DNA from: Rectinema sp003452735
Lineage (GTDB): Bacteria; Spirochaetota; Spirochaetia; Treponematales; Rectinemataceae
Assembly (NCBI GenBank): GCA_035415815.1
Contig: DAOOGR010000007.1
Span: forward strand, 1 to 48,048
DNA: 48,048 nucleotides
Reading direction: 5' to 3'
Position 1 is the stretch's first letter, and each line of letters opens with the position of its first letter. Under the pieces are notes generated by a model, which was given only the letters and a program-made list of their open reading frames with translations, had not been told where the DNA came from and did no database searches. A program made the position numbers and the translations under genes. Of this stretch, positions 41,239-48,048 are shown piece by piece.

Positions 41239-42564
41239 ATGAAAAAACGAAAGATAATAATCATCGGGGCAGCAGGGAGGGATTTTCATAACTTCAACAC
41301 TCGTTACAGAGAGGATGAATCAACCGATGTTGTGGCCTTTACGGCCGCGCAAATTCCCAATATCGATGGAAGAAGATATCCAGCTGCTCTTGCTGGGCGA
41401 CTATACCCTGAAGGAATACCTATTTATTCCGAAAGTGAGCTTCCCGATCTGATTAAAAAATATGATGTCGATGAATGTGTATTCTCTTATTCCGATGTAC
41501 CCTATTCTCATGTCATGAAAATGTCGGCGATAGTGAATTCTGCCGGTGCTTCCTTTACCTTGCTTGGTCCTAAGGACACTCAACTTAAATCGAGTAAGCC
41601 TGTCATATCGGTTTGTGCAGTACGCACTGGCTCAGGCAAGAGTCAGACTTCACGGAAAATAGTCCAAATGCTTATGAAGCGCGGGCTTAAAGTCGTTGCG
41701 ATTCGCCATCCTATGCCCTATGGGGATCTTGTGCAACAGAAAGTGCAACGTTTCGCTACGATAGAAGATCTAGCCCGTTATCACTGCACAATTGAAGAGA
41801 TGGAAGAATATGAGCCTCATATAGCCCGCGGCAATGTCATCTATGCAGGAGTAGATTATGAGGCGATTCTTCGCCAAGCAGAGAAAGAAGCTGATGTGAT
41901 TCTCTGGGATGGCGGAAATAATGACTTCTCATTCTATATTCCTGACCTGCAAATAACGGTCGCAGACCCGCTGCGCGCTGGCAACGAGGTATCCTTCTAC
42001 CCTGGCGAAGTCTGCTTAAGGACCGCTCATGTCGTAATAATCAACAAAATTGATTCAGCCTCACCAGAGCAGGTCCAAATAGTAAGAGATAATATTGCAC
42101 GGACAAACCCGTCGGCTATTGTAATCGATGGAGCGAGCCCTATCACTGTGGATCGACCCGAATTGATCCGTGGCAAACGAGTCTTATGTGTAGAGGATGG
42201 ACCAACTCTTACACATGGCATGATGAAATTTGGAGCTGGCGTGGTAGCAGCTCGTAAATTCCAAGCTTCTCAGCTCATTGATCCTCGTCCATATCTAAGT
42301 GGAGGATTAAAGCAAACATTCAATACTTATCCCGATATAGGGACACTTCTTCCTGCAATGGGATATAGCGAGACGCAGAAGCGAGATCTTGAAGATACAA
42401 TCAATCGAACCGATTGCGAGACAGTTATCATAGCAACTCCTATAGATTTGAATCGCATCATCCATATAAACAAGCCAACTGTTCGTGTCGATTATGAGCT
42501 TCAAGAGATCGGATCGCCGAATCTCGATGAGGTTCTTGAGGACTTCTGTAAAAGAAAGCTATAA
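41239..42564 (+). CDS. Cyclic 2,3-diphosphoglycerate synthetase-like GTPase
   Basis: A P-loop protein of 441 residues. The N-terminal Rossmann-like part begins KIIIIGAAGRDFHNFN, a strongly characteristic stretch of bacterial CPGS-like proteins. The P-loop is VRTGSGKS (residues 128-135), and NKID at 269-272 fits a GTPase-type base-recognition motif. WDGGNNDFSFY and EDGPTLTHG are other conserved-looking segments. The archaeal namesake makes cyclic 2,3-diphosphoglycerate, but I know no proof of that activity in bacteria, and the nucleotide motifs suggest a GTPase or kinase. It is monocistronic, with its own leader hairpin and a strong terminator. No neighbour points to a pathway. Confidence 0.8.
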   Translation: MKKRKIIIIGAAGRDFHNFNTRYREDESTDVVAFTAAQIPNIDGRRYPAALAGRLYPEGIPIYSESELPDLIKKYDVDECVFSYSDVPYSHVMKMSAIVNSAGASFTLLGPKDTQLKSSKPVISVCAVRTGSGKSQTSRKIVQMLMKRGLKVVAIRHPMPYGDLVQQKVQRFATIEDLARYHCTIEEMEEYEPHIARGNVIYAGVDYEAILRQAEKEADVILWDGGNNDFSFYIPDLQITVADPLRAGNEVSFYPGEVCLRTAHVVIINKIDSASPEQVQIVRDNIARTNPSAIVIDGASPITVDRPELIRGKRVLCVEDGPTLTHGMMKFGAGVVAARKFQASQLIDPRPYLSGGLKQTFNTYPDIGTLLPAMGYSETQKRDLEDTINRTDCETVIIATPIDLNRIIHINKPTVRVDYELQEIGSPNLDEVLEDFCKRKL

Positions 42565-42616
42565 CTTGAGACAATAAAAATCCGCTCAAGGAGACGGTTT
42601 GATCGTACAGAAAAAT

Positions 42617-42652
42617 AAAAGGGGCTGCCCAACTTGTTGGGCAGCCCCTTTT
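42617..42652. terminator. Bidirectional terminator between the CPGS-like gene and ferredoxin
   Basis: Arms AAAAGGGGCTGCCCAAC (42617-42633) and their exact complement (42636-42652) give a near-perfect 15-17-bp hairpin with a tiny loop. A and T runs at both ends make it work for both converging genes. Confidence 0.95.
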
Positions 42653-42665
42653 AAGGTTTAGGACC

Positions 42666-42836
42666 TCAGCCAGCAATAATGGCTTCTGTCGGACAGGCCG
42701 CGGCACATGCTCCACAATCGATGCATGTCTCTGGGTCAATGTAGCGAGCATTGTCTTTTTCGCTAATTGCGCTTACTGGGCATTCGCTTTCGCAAGATCC
42801 GCAATTCGTGCAAGCTTCCGTCACTCTGTACGCCAT
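42666..42836 (-). CDS. 2[4Fe-4S] ferredoxin
   Basis: A clostridial-type electron carrier of only 56 residues, MAYRVTEACTNCGSC at the N-terminus. Two cluster motifs are complete: C9-x2-C12-x2-C15-x3-C19-P and C38-x2-C41-x2-C44-x3-C48-P. GAGAGG lies 7 nt before the ATG at 42836 and the stop is TGA at 42666-42668. The gene stands alone between a strong terminator and the rluA-type gene, so no dedicated partner is suggested; such ferredoxins serve low-potential reactions in anaerobes, and could reduce radical SAM enzymes such as AmrS (inference). Confidence 0.95.
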   Translation of the reverse strand: MAYRVTEACTNCGSCESECPVSAISEKDNARYIDPETCIDCGACAAACPTEAIIAG

Positions 42837-42943
42837 GTGAAACCTCTCTAAAAATTTGATTATTCCTTGAAGGATATTTTATTATTTTATCATCAAGCAC
42901 CTAATATGGGAATGGGTTTCCAGATAATATAAAATAATGGCTT

Positions 42944-43756
42944 TTATATAGATAGATATTGAGCGATATCTTTGATTCCATCATATAGCTTCCATTCGTT
43001 TCGACATCCATCCTGCTGTGGAAGACATACTAAAAAAGCTTCAAGCCACAATCTATTAGAGTCTTGTTCTCCATACAGCATATCCCCTAGAATGGGCAAA
43101 CCTATCCATGCGCTATGAGCTCGAATTTGATGGCGAAATCCCTTATGTATTTCAACTTCGAGGCATACTACCCCATTTGGCAGTTGCCGTTTTACATTGC
43201 TTACTTCCATCACTTTATAAGCAGCAATATATTTGCTGATATATATCTCTTTTGTGATTGGCTTATTGGATTTTGACGCAAATTCTGGCGCGATACAGGA
43301 CACCAAAGCACCTTTGGGACCATAGGGTCGAAAAAAGCTTTCTATATATACTTCTTTATTGGATAGGAGTTCTTCGATAAAAAATGATTGCCTCTCTTTC
43401 ATTGTTTTAGGCAAAGATCCTGGAAGTTCGCACTCTGAAGGGGCTGAAATTGAAATATAACGCTTTGCAATGGCAAGTTCATTCTGCGCTTGCCGAAGTC
43501 TTATAAAGCTATCCCGATTCGCTGCAAAAAGCAGAATCCCAGAGGTAGCCTGATCTAGCCTATAAACAAGTCCAAGTTCTCTACCAACTAGAGACCCTTT
43601 AAGGCCAGGTATTCTCTGATCATATAGCCAAGATACTATAGAGTGATCACTTTTCTTTTGGCTTACAGAATGGAAACCACATGGCTTATAGACAGCACAA
43701 ACCCGATCATCTTGGCCAATTATAAAGGGTTCCTTCTCCTCTGCAAATGGCATCAT
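42944..43756 (-). CDS. RluA-family pseudouridine synthase
   Basis: Converts uridine to pseudouridine in rRNA or tRNA. It has 270 residues. The catalytic Asp is in VYRLDQATSGILLFA (motif II; usual form HRLDxxTSG), and motif III is KGFRHQIRAHSAWIGLPILGD. There is no S4 domain, which fits RluA/RluC-like short forms. The RNA target cannot be read from sequence. Its ATG (43756, or 43753) directly follows the stop of the exporter gene without a gap, so it is the third gene of the exporter operon. Confidence 0.9.
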   Translation of the reverse strand: MMPFAEEKEPFIIGQDDRVCAVYKPCGFHSVSQKKSDHSIVSWLYDQRIPGLKGSLVGRELGLVYRLDQATSGILLFAANRDSFIRLRQAQNELAIAKRYISISAPSECELPGSLPKTMKERQSFFIEELLSNKEVYIESFFRPYGPKGALVSCIAPEFASKSNKPITKEIYISKYIAAYKVMEVSNVKRQLPNGVVCLEVEIHKGFRHQIRAHSAWIGLPILGDMLYGEQDSNRLWLEAFLVCLPQQDGCRNEWKLYDGIKDIAQYLSI

Positions 43757-45856
43757 TTATTCCGCTTCCTTATTCTGAAGCCTATATAGATTCCAGTACA
43801 AGCCTTTAAGAGCAATCAATTCATCATGTGTACCTATCTCTACCACACGACCTTGTCCTAGTACTATGATCCTATTAGAATTGCGAATTGTGGAAAGTCG
43901 ATGCGCGATAACTATGCTCGTGTGGCCTTTTAAGAGACCTTCAATGCCTCTTTGAAGAAGCTTTTCTGTCTCTGTATCTATGGAACTTGTAGCTTCATCG
44001 AGAATAATCACAGATGGCTCATGGGCAAGGACTCTTGCAAAAGAGATTAGTTGTCTTTGACCAAGCGAAAGATTTAGACCCCCTTCTGCAAGTGGAGTAT
44101 CATAACCTTGAGGTAATGATATGATGAAATCATGGGCATAGACAGCCTTTGCAGCTTCTTCCAGCTTTTCTTGTGAAAGATCGAGCCCAAGGCTTATGTT
44201 CTCTCGAATAGTTCCTTGAAAAAGAAAAACATCCTGAGGAACAGGTTGAATAAGTCTTCGAATTTGCTTTAATGGGAATTGTCCTATTGGCACTCCATCG
44301 ATCAAAATAGACCCTTCTTGGATATCCCAGAATCGAGCTAATAAATTTGCTACAGTTGATTTTCCTGCTCCAGTATAGCCGACAATTGCAACTTTTTCAC
44401 CAGGATTTACAATAAAAGATACATCTTTGAGCACCCATTCTTCATTTTTATAGGCAAACCACACGTGTGAAAATTCAATATGCCCGCGAATAGTTCTAGG
44501 AAAAGGCTTTCCTACAAATTCTGGTAACTGGTCTGGAAGCCTTTCATCTTGGTCCAAAAGACCAAATATTCGTTCACCGCTCGCCATTGCGCTTTGCAAG
44601 AGAATATATTTTTCCGATAGATCCTTGATAGGAGAGTAAAACATTGAAATAAGACTGATAAAAGCAATGAGTGTACCAATAGATATCTGCATTCTCAGAA
44701 ATAGCATCGCACCAAAAAAGATTGCTAGAACTGTTGTTAGGGTTGCCATAAAATCGACAAAAGGTCTGAAGGTGGCATAGACATACATCTCGGCAATATT
44801 GGCCTTTAATAGCTGTTTATTGTTTTTCCCAAAGCCCTCAGAAACTTTATTTTCTTGGACGAAGAGCTTGACTATATCTATTCCTGATATATGCTCCGAG
44901 AGAAAAGAATTAACTTTACTCGTCCAATAGCGTTGATTTCGAAAAGCATCGCGCGCCTTGATACGCGCAACTGCTGAAGCGATAAAGACTAAAGGCATTG
45001 TGGCTAGTACGACAAATGCCAGTTTCCAACTCAGCAAGAAAAGTACAATAAGAGATCCTATCATGATAGAAGCATCTTTGATGAAAGCGCTTAAAACATC
45101 GCTAAAGAATTGGCTGATAACTTCAATATCGCTGGTTAATCTCGTAACCAAGCGCCCCACTGGCTGCCTTGAAAGATAAGAAAGCGATTGTTCTATCACA
45201 TGGTGAAAAAGCTCGAGACGCATGTCCTTCATGATCAAGGTAGAAATCTGATTCGTGAACCAAGTCATAGCGAAGGTTGCACCAAGTACGATCAATAGCA
45301 CAATCAATAAAATGAGACCAAAGCGCAAAAGTGCTTTATCATCCGCTGCTCGGAGAATCGCAGCATCTTCAGATCTTAATGTCCTCAAGACCGAAGATGG
45401 GATCACTCCCCAGTTGTCCGAAAGCTCTACTTTAGAGATTCTCTCTGCAATGGAGATCTTTTCCTCGCGCATTGGATCAAGTGGAAACACATAACTCGCT
45501 TCATTGTCTAGAAGACCTTGTTCGAAAAGACGATTTCTTTCGGCCATTGTGAGTCCTGCGAGGCGAGAAGCGCGCACATATATGCGTCCTCCGATCCTAA
45601 CTTCGAGAGAACCCTCGTCTTTAGGAAGGATATATTTTGCTGAAGGATCAATACCATACCAATCCCTAACAACTACATCATCGATGGCACGCTTTATGAT
45701 AGTAGGAGATATGAGTTCTCCGGCAGTGGCTATTGCGAGGGCTAGAATAGCTATTATCGCATAGAGTCTATAGGGTTTTAGATAAAGAAGAATTCGGCGT
45801 GCAATCTGGGCATCATAGCTTTTTGTGACGGGCTCTGCGTCGAAGTATTCATCCAT
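43757..45856 (-). CDS. ABC exporter half with large extracytoplasmic insertion (consensus ATPase half)
   Basis: A fused membrane and ATPase protein of 699 residues, about 100 longer than usual half-exporters. The extra length is a hydrophilic stretch at about residues 62-178 between membrane helices 1 and 2, which would lie outside the cytoplasmic membrane. The ATPase has Walker A GYTGAGKST, Walker B ILDEATSSID with the catalytic Glu, switch His in IAHRLST, and an altered signature LSLGQRQL. It pairs with the upstream half, whose Walker B is degenerate, as in heterodimeric exporters such as TM287/288. The start at 45856 follows GAGGAA; it overlaps the upstream gene by 8 nt. Substrate unknown. 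Confidence 0.9.
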   Translation of the reverse strand: MDEYFDAEPVTKSYDAQIARRILLYLKPYRLYAIIAILALAIATAGELISPTIIKRAIDDVVVRDWYGIDPSAKYILPKDEGSLEVRIGGRIYVRASRLAGLTMAERNRLFEQGLLDNEASYVFPLDPMREEKISIAERISKVELSDNWGVIPSSVLRTLRSEDAAILRAADDKALLRFGLILLIVLLIVLGATFAMTWFTNQISTLIMKDMRLELFHHVIEQSLSYLSRQPVGRLVTRLTSDIEVISQFFSDVLSAFIKDASIMIGSLIVLFLLSWKLAFVVLATMPLVFIASAVARIKARDAFRNQRYWTSKVNSFLSEHISGIDIVKLFVQENKVSEGFGKNNKQLLKANIAEMYVYATFRPFVDFMATLTTVLAIFFGAMLFLRMQISIGTLIAFISLISMFYSPIKDLSEKYILLQSAMASGERIFGLLDQDERLPDQLPEFVGKPFPRTIRGHIEFSHVWFAYKNEEWVLKDVSFIVNPGEKVAIVGYTGAGKSTVANLLARFWDIQEGSILIDGVPIGQFPLKQIRRLIQPVPQDVFLFQGTIRENISLGLDLSQEKLEEAAKAVYAHDFIISLPQGYDTPLAEGGLNLSLGQRQLISFARVLAHEPSVIILDEATSSIDTETEKLLQRGIEGLLKGHTSIVIAHRLSTIRNSNRIIVLGQGRVVEIGTHDELIALKGLYWNLYRLQNKEAE

Positions 45857-47690
45857 AGATTGTTTCCTCTGACACAGAAGCATCATGCGCTAAAGACTTT
45901 TGCTCTACTTGCGTTTCTCTTTGAGAAATACTATCTCCAATAGAAGGGATAGAAGCCTGCTGTTCAAGCTGCTGCAAGGCTGCAATTCTGGCATAGAAAC
46001 CTTCGCTATCTGCTATTAGCTCTTCATGTGAACCTTGCTGGATTATTTCACCACTGTCTAGCACTATGATATGATCAGCGTTGCGTAGAGTCGATATTCG
46101 ATGCGAAACAATGATGGTAGTCTTGCCTTTTCTTTCATCAATGAGAGAACTAAGAATATGCTCTTCAGTTTCTGCATCCACAGCTGACAACGCATCATCA
46201 AGCAAGAGAATATATGGATCAGCTGCAAGAGCACGAGCCAGGGCAATTCTTTGTTTCTGACCTCCAGAAAGTGTTATTCCCCTTTCGCCTACAATTGTCT
46301 CCCATCCATTGGGGAAAAGTTGATAGTCATGATCAAGTCCAGATATCCTAGTAATGGCTTCAAAGCGTTCGGGACTGATATTGTCGGCAGAAAAAAGGAT
46401 ATTTTGCCTTATGCTATCTGAGAATAAAAAGCTTTCCTGAGGCACCATACCGAAAGCAGACCGAAGTTCGCTCAGCCCATAGAAACATATATCTATATTG
46501 CCTATAAATACATGACCTTCTCCGGGTTCCAACATTCGCGGAAGTATTTTTAAGAGCGTGCTCTTGCCCGATCCCACTTTTCCGAGAATTCCTAGCATAG
46601 AACCTTCATGGATATAAACAGAAATATCCTTCAATGCGGGCTTTTGCGTTCCTGGATATATGTAATTAAGCTTTTTAATGTCTATATTGCCCCTGGGCAT
46701 CTGTTTTAAGCAATTCGATGATTCCTTGATCTCCGGCTCTGTTCTGAGAATTTCATTTATTCTTTTCAAACTTGCAGCCCCGCGTTGTATGATATTCACC
46801 GTGAAACCTGCACTCATTAACGGCCATACCAACATTTCAAGATATGACAGCATAGCTATGATCGAACCTGGAGTCATTTTATTCCGAATTGAAGCCCTAC
46901 CACCAAAAAGTATGAGCAGTACTGTACTCAATCCAGAAAGAAAAGTGATAAAAGGAAAAAAGAAGCCAGAAGTTTTCACTAGATCCATAATTGCATTTTT
47001 ATATTCTGTATTCGCTATTGAGAATTTTTTGAAGAAATACTCTTCTTTTACAAAGGATTTGACAATTCGTATTCCAGAGAGGGATTCCTGGGCGATATCC
47101 GACAAATGTCCATAAATATCCTGAATTTTCTTGAACAGTTTGCCGACTATTCGACCAAAGAGCAAAATCAGAGCAGTTATTAAAGGCAAAGGAAGTATTA
47201 TCCAAGCAGCAACCGCTGAATTGTTTGCAAACATTGCGGCTATAATCATGCCTGTCATAAAAATACCATCGATAAGAGATACGAAACCCATACCTGTTGC
47301 TTGGCGAATTGTACTTATATCGTTAGTTGCCCTTGCCATCAGATCGCCTGTAGTATTCTTTCTAAAGAAATTCCCCGACATGGACAGGATATGTGAGAAA
47401 AGCCTATCTCGCATTTCTGCTTCGATTCGTCTGCTTGCAATATTGATAAAATATCGCCAAAAAAATCGTCCTATAGATATTAAAAGAGCAAGCGACAACA
47501 TATGGAATAAAGGACTAATGATGTCAGTAAAAACAAAAGTTCCGCTAGTAATGCGGTCTATGGCCATTTGAATATATCGAGGAATGAGAACCTGGCTTGC
47601 ATCTACTATAATAAGACATAAGATGCCGCCAACATATCGATATCTATAACTTCTTAGATGAGGCAACAATGTTGAGTATTCTTTAAACAT
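45849..47690 (-). CDS. ABC exporter half with degenerate catalytic site
   Basis: A half-exporter of 613 residues with six membrane helices and one ATPase domain (MdlA/TM287-like). Walker A is GKVGSGKST, the signature is the canonical LSGGQKQRIALARA, and Walker B is ILLLDDALSAVD, where the catalytic Glu is replaced by Asp. With its partner it forms one weak site and one competent site. A glutamine-rich C-terminal tail follows the ATPase domain (from about residue 575). The start at 47690 has no Shine-Dalgarno sequence; a promoter ends 8 nt upstream. First gene of a three-gene operon ending with the pseudouridine synthase. Confidence 0.93.
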   Translation of the reverse strand: MFKEYSTLLPHLRSYRYRYVGGILCLIIVDASQVLIPRYIQMAIDRITSGTFVFTDIISPLFHMLSLALLISIGRFFWRYFINIASRRIEAEMRDRLFSHILSMSGNFFRKNTTGDLMARATNDISTIRQATGMGFVSLIDGIFMTGMIIAAMFANNSAVAAWIILPLPLITALILLFGRIVGKLFKKIQDIYGHLSDIAQESLSGIRIVKSFVKEEYFFKKFSIANTEYKNAIMDLVKTSGFFFPFITFLSGLSTVLLILFGGRASIRNKMTPGSIIAMLSYLEMLVWPLMSAGFTVNIIQRGAASLKRINEILRTEPEIKESSNCLKQMPRGNIDIKKLNYIYPGTQKPALKDISVYIHEGSMLGILGKVGSGKSTLLKILPRMLEPGEGHVFIGNIDICFYGLSELRSAFGMVPQESFLFSDSIRQNILFSADNISPERFEAITRISGLDHDYQLFPNGWETIVGERGITLSGGQKQRIALARALAADPYILLLDDALSAVDAETEEHILSSLIDERKGKTTIIVSHRISTLRNADHIIVLDSGEIIQQGSHEELIADSEGFYARIAALQQLEQQASIPSIGDSISQRETQVEQKSLAHDASVSEETIYG

Positions 47691-47698
47691 ATATTTCG

Positions 47699-47727
47699 AT
47701 TCTAACGATGGCTTAGAAACTCAGCAA
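47699..47727 (-). promoter_or_regulatory. Promoter of the exporter operon, close to the start codon
   Basis: Minus-strand TTGCTG (47727-47722), 17-nt spacer, TAGAAT (47704-47699). The expected start is near 47692, two bases before the ATG at 47690. The intervening bases contain no ribosome site. Confidence 0.55.
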
Positions 47728-47731
47728 GCAG

Positions 47732-47760
47732 TTGCTTGAATCAGAATCTTCTGCCATATT
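47732..47760 (+). promoter_or_regulatory. Promoter of rnhA, close to the start codon
   Basis: TTGCTT (47732-47737), 17-nt spacer, CATATT (47755-47760). The expected transcript start coincides with the A of the ATG at 47767. It is back to back with the exporter promoter, with 4 nt between the two -35 elements. Confidence 0.5.
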
Positions 47761-47766
47761 GCATTT

Positions 47767-48048
47767 ATGAGCCAGGAAGATTTCATTGTATATACAGATG
47801 GTGGATGTAAAGGCAATCCTGGGCCTGGCGGATGGGCCTATATTATGCGCTATGGTGATCGATATCGAGAAGCCTGGGGTGGAGATCCTTATACCACAAA
47901 TAATAGAATGGAACTTACTGCTGTTATAAAGGCGCTATCTTTTTTAAAATCAAGAATAGAAGATGCTAGTTCTTCGGCCTCTAATAGCTCGCTGGAATCT
48001 CCACCATCTTGGACAAAAGCACAAATCAATATATTCACCGATTCGATG
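47767..48048 (+). CDS. rnhA: Ribonuclease HI, N-terminal part (cut by window edge)
   Basis: Degrades RNA in RNA-DNA hybrids. The 94 codons present are open to the right edge, so the gene continues outside. YTDGGCKGNPGPGGWA carries the first catalytic Asp, NNRMELTAVIKAL the catalytic Glu, and FTDSM the third acidic residue at the very end. Between the last two lies a serine-rich insertion of about 20 residues (DASSSASNSSLE) not found in E. coli RNase HI. There is no ribosome site before the ATG. Confidence 0.93.
   Translation, partial: MSQEDFIVYTDGGCKGNPGPGGWAYIMRYGDRYREAWGGDPYTTNNRMELTAVIKALSFLKSRIEDASSSASNSSLESPPSWTKAQINIFTDSM

Noticed and set aside
1..48048. CRISPR array, insertion sequence, prophage or toxin-antitoxin module
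   Set aside because: No regularly spaced repeats, transposase or integrase motifs, phage structural genes or small paired toxin genes were seen on either strand.

Overview
The window reads as a chromosomal housekeeping segment of an anaerobic, diderm bacterium of the Spirochaetes (Treponema or Rectinema-like). This rests on gene content and protein style, not on a database match: a homodimeric glycyl-tRNA synthetase, a GlnRS beside a GluRS, apolipoprotein N-acyltransferase (outer-membrane lipoproteins), B12-dependent ribonucleotide reductase, a 2[4Fe-4S] ferredoxin and a CPGS-type GTPase. Base composition is moderate and slightly AT-rich. I see no insertion sequence, prophage, integrase, CRISPR array or rRNA. 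Genes are dense and both strands are used.

Layout. 1-560: HU-like protein with promoter, leader hairpin and terminator. 590-5271 (minus): gltX-glnS-glyS. 5410-8335: small membrane protein, HIT hydrolase, thiamine pyrophosphokinase, CCA-adding enzyme. 8347-10229 (minus): rpmF-acpP-rnc and coaD. 10327-13340 (plus): lnt, an unknown 135-residue protein and the radical SAM enzyme AmrS. 13398-13979: five tRNA genes (His, Arg, Lys, Leu, Gly) with a promoter before and a terminator after. 14093-17366: tig-clpP-clpX. 17376-21243: TPP riboswitch followed by a thiamine ABC importer (thiB-thiP-thiQ-like). 21216-26617 (minus): cobalamin adenosyltransferase, HtrA protease, uvrB, M19 dipeptidase, aroK. 26723-29294 (plus): Leu/Arg-tRNA-protein transferase and a SurA/PpiD-like foldase. 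29358-31172 (minus): lepA. 31290-33985 (plus): glutaredoxin, cysteine desulfurase, ThiI. 34018-37231 (minus): tRNA-Glu, a RelA/SpoT synthetase domain fused to TPRs, a GerMN-type protein and a cell-wall amidase. 37457-42564 (plus): nrdJ and a CPGS-like GTPase. 42666-47690 (minus): ferredoxin, RluA-type pseudouridine synthase and a heterodimeric ABC exporter. 47767 to the right edge: start of rnhA.

How the genes fit together. Thiamine salvage is visible end to end: import under a TPP riboswitch, then conversion to TPP by the kinase at 6256-6906. The adenosyltransferase can supply AdoCbl to NrdJ. Glutaredoxin, cysteine desulfurase and ThiI form a compact sulfur-relay operon, probably for 4-thiouridine in tRNA. 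None of the six tRNA genes encodes the 3' CCA, so the CCA-adding enzyme is needed for all of them.

The most unexpected signal is promoter architecture. At coaD, lnt, lepA, the adenosyltransferase gene, the amidase gene, the first ABC exporter gene, rnhA and probably the HIT gene, a -10-like hexamer lies only 6-9 nt before the start codon and there is no Shine-Dalgarno sequence. This predicts leaderless or near-leaderless mRNAs. Genes inside operons nearby carry good Shine-Dalgarno sequences. Other points of interest are the orphan AmrS with its translationally coupled unknown partner, the RelA/SpoT-TPR fusion, a large extracytoplasmic insertion in one exporter half, and a tRNA-Gly with a non-canonical T loop. 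I found no clear evidence of a wholly new multigene system.
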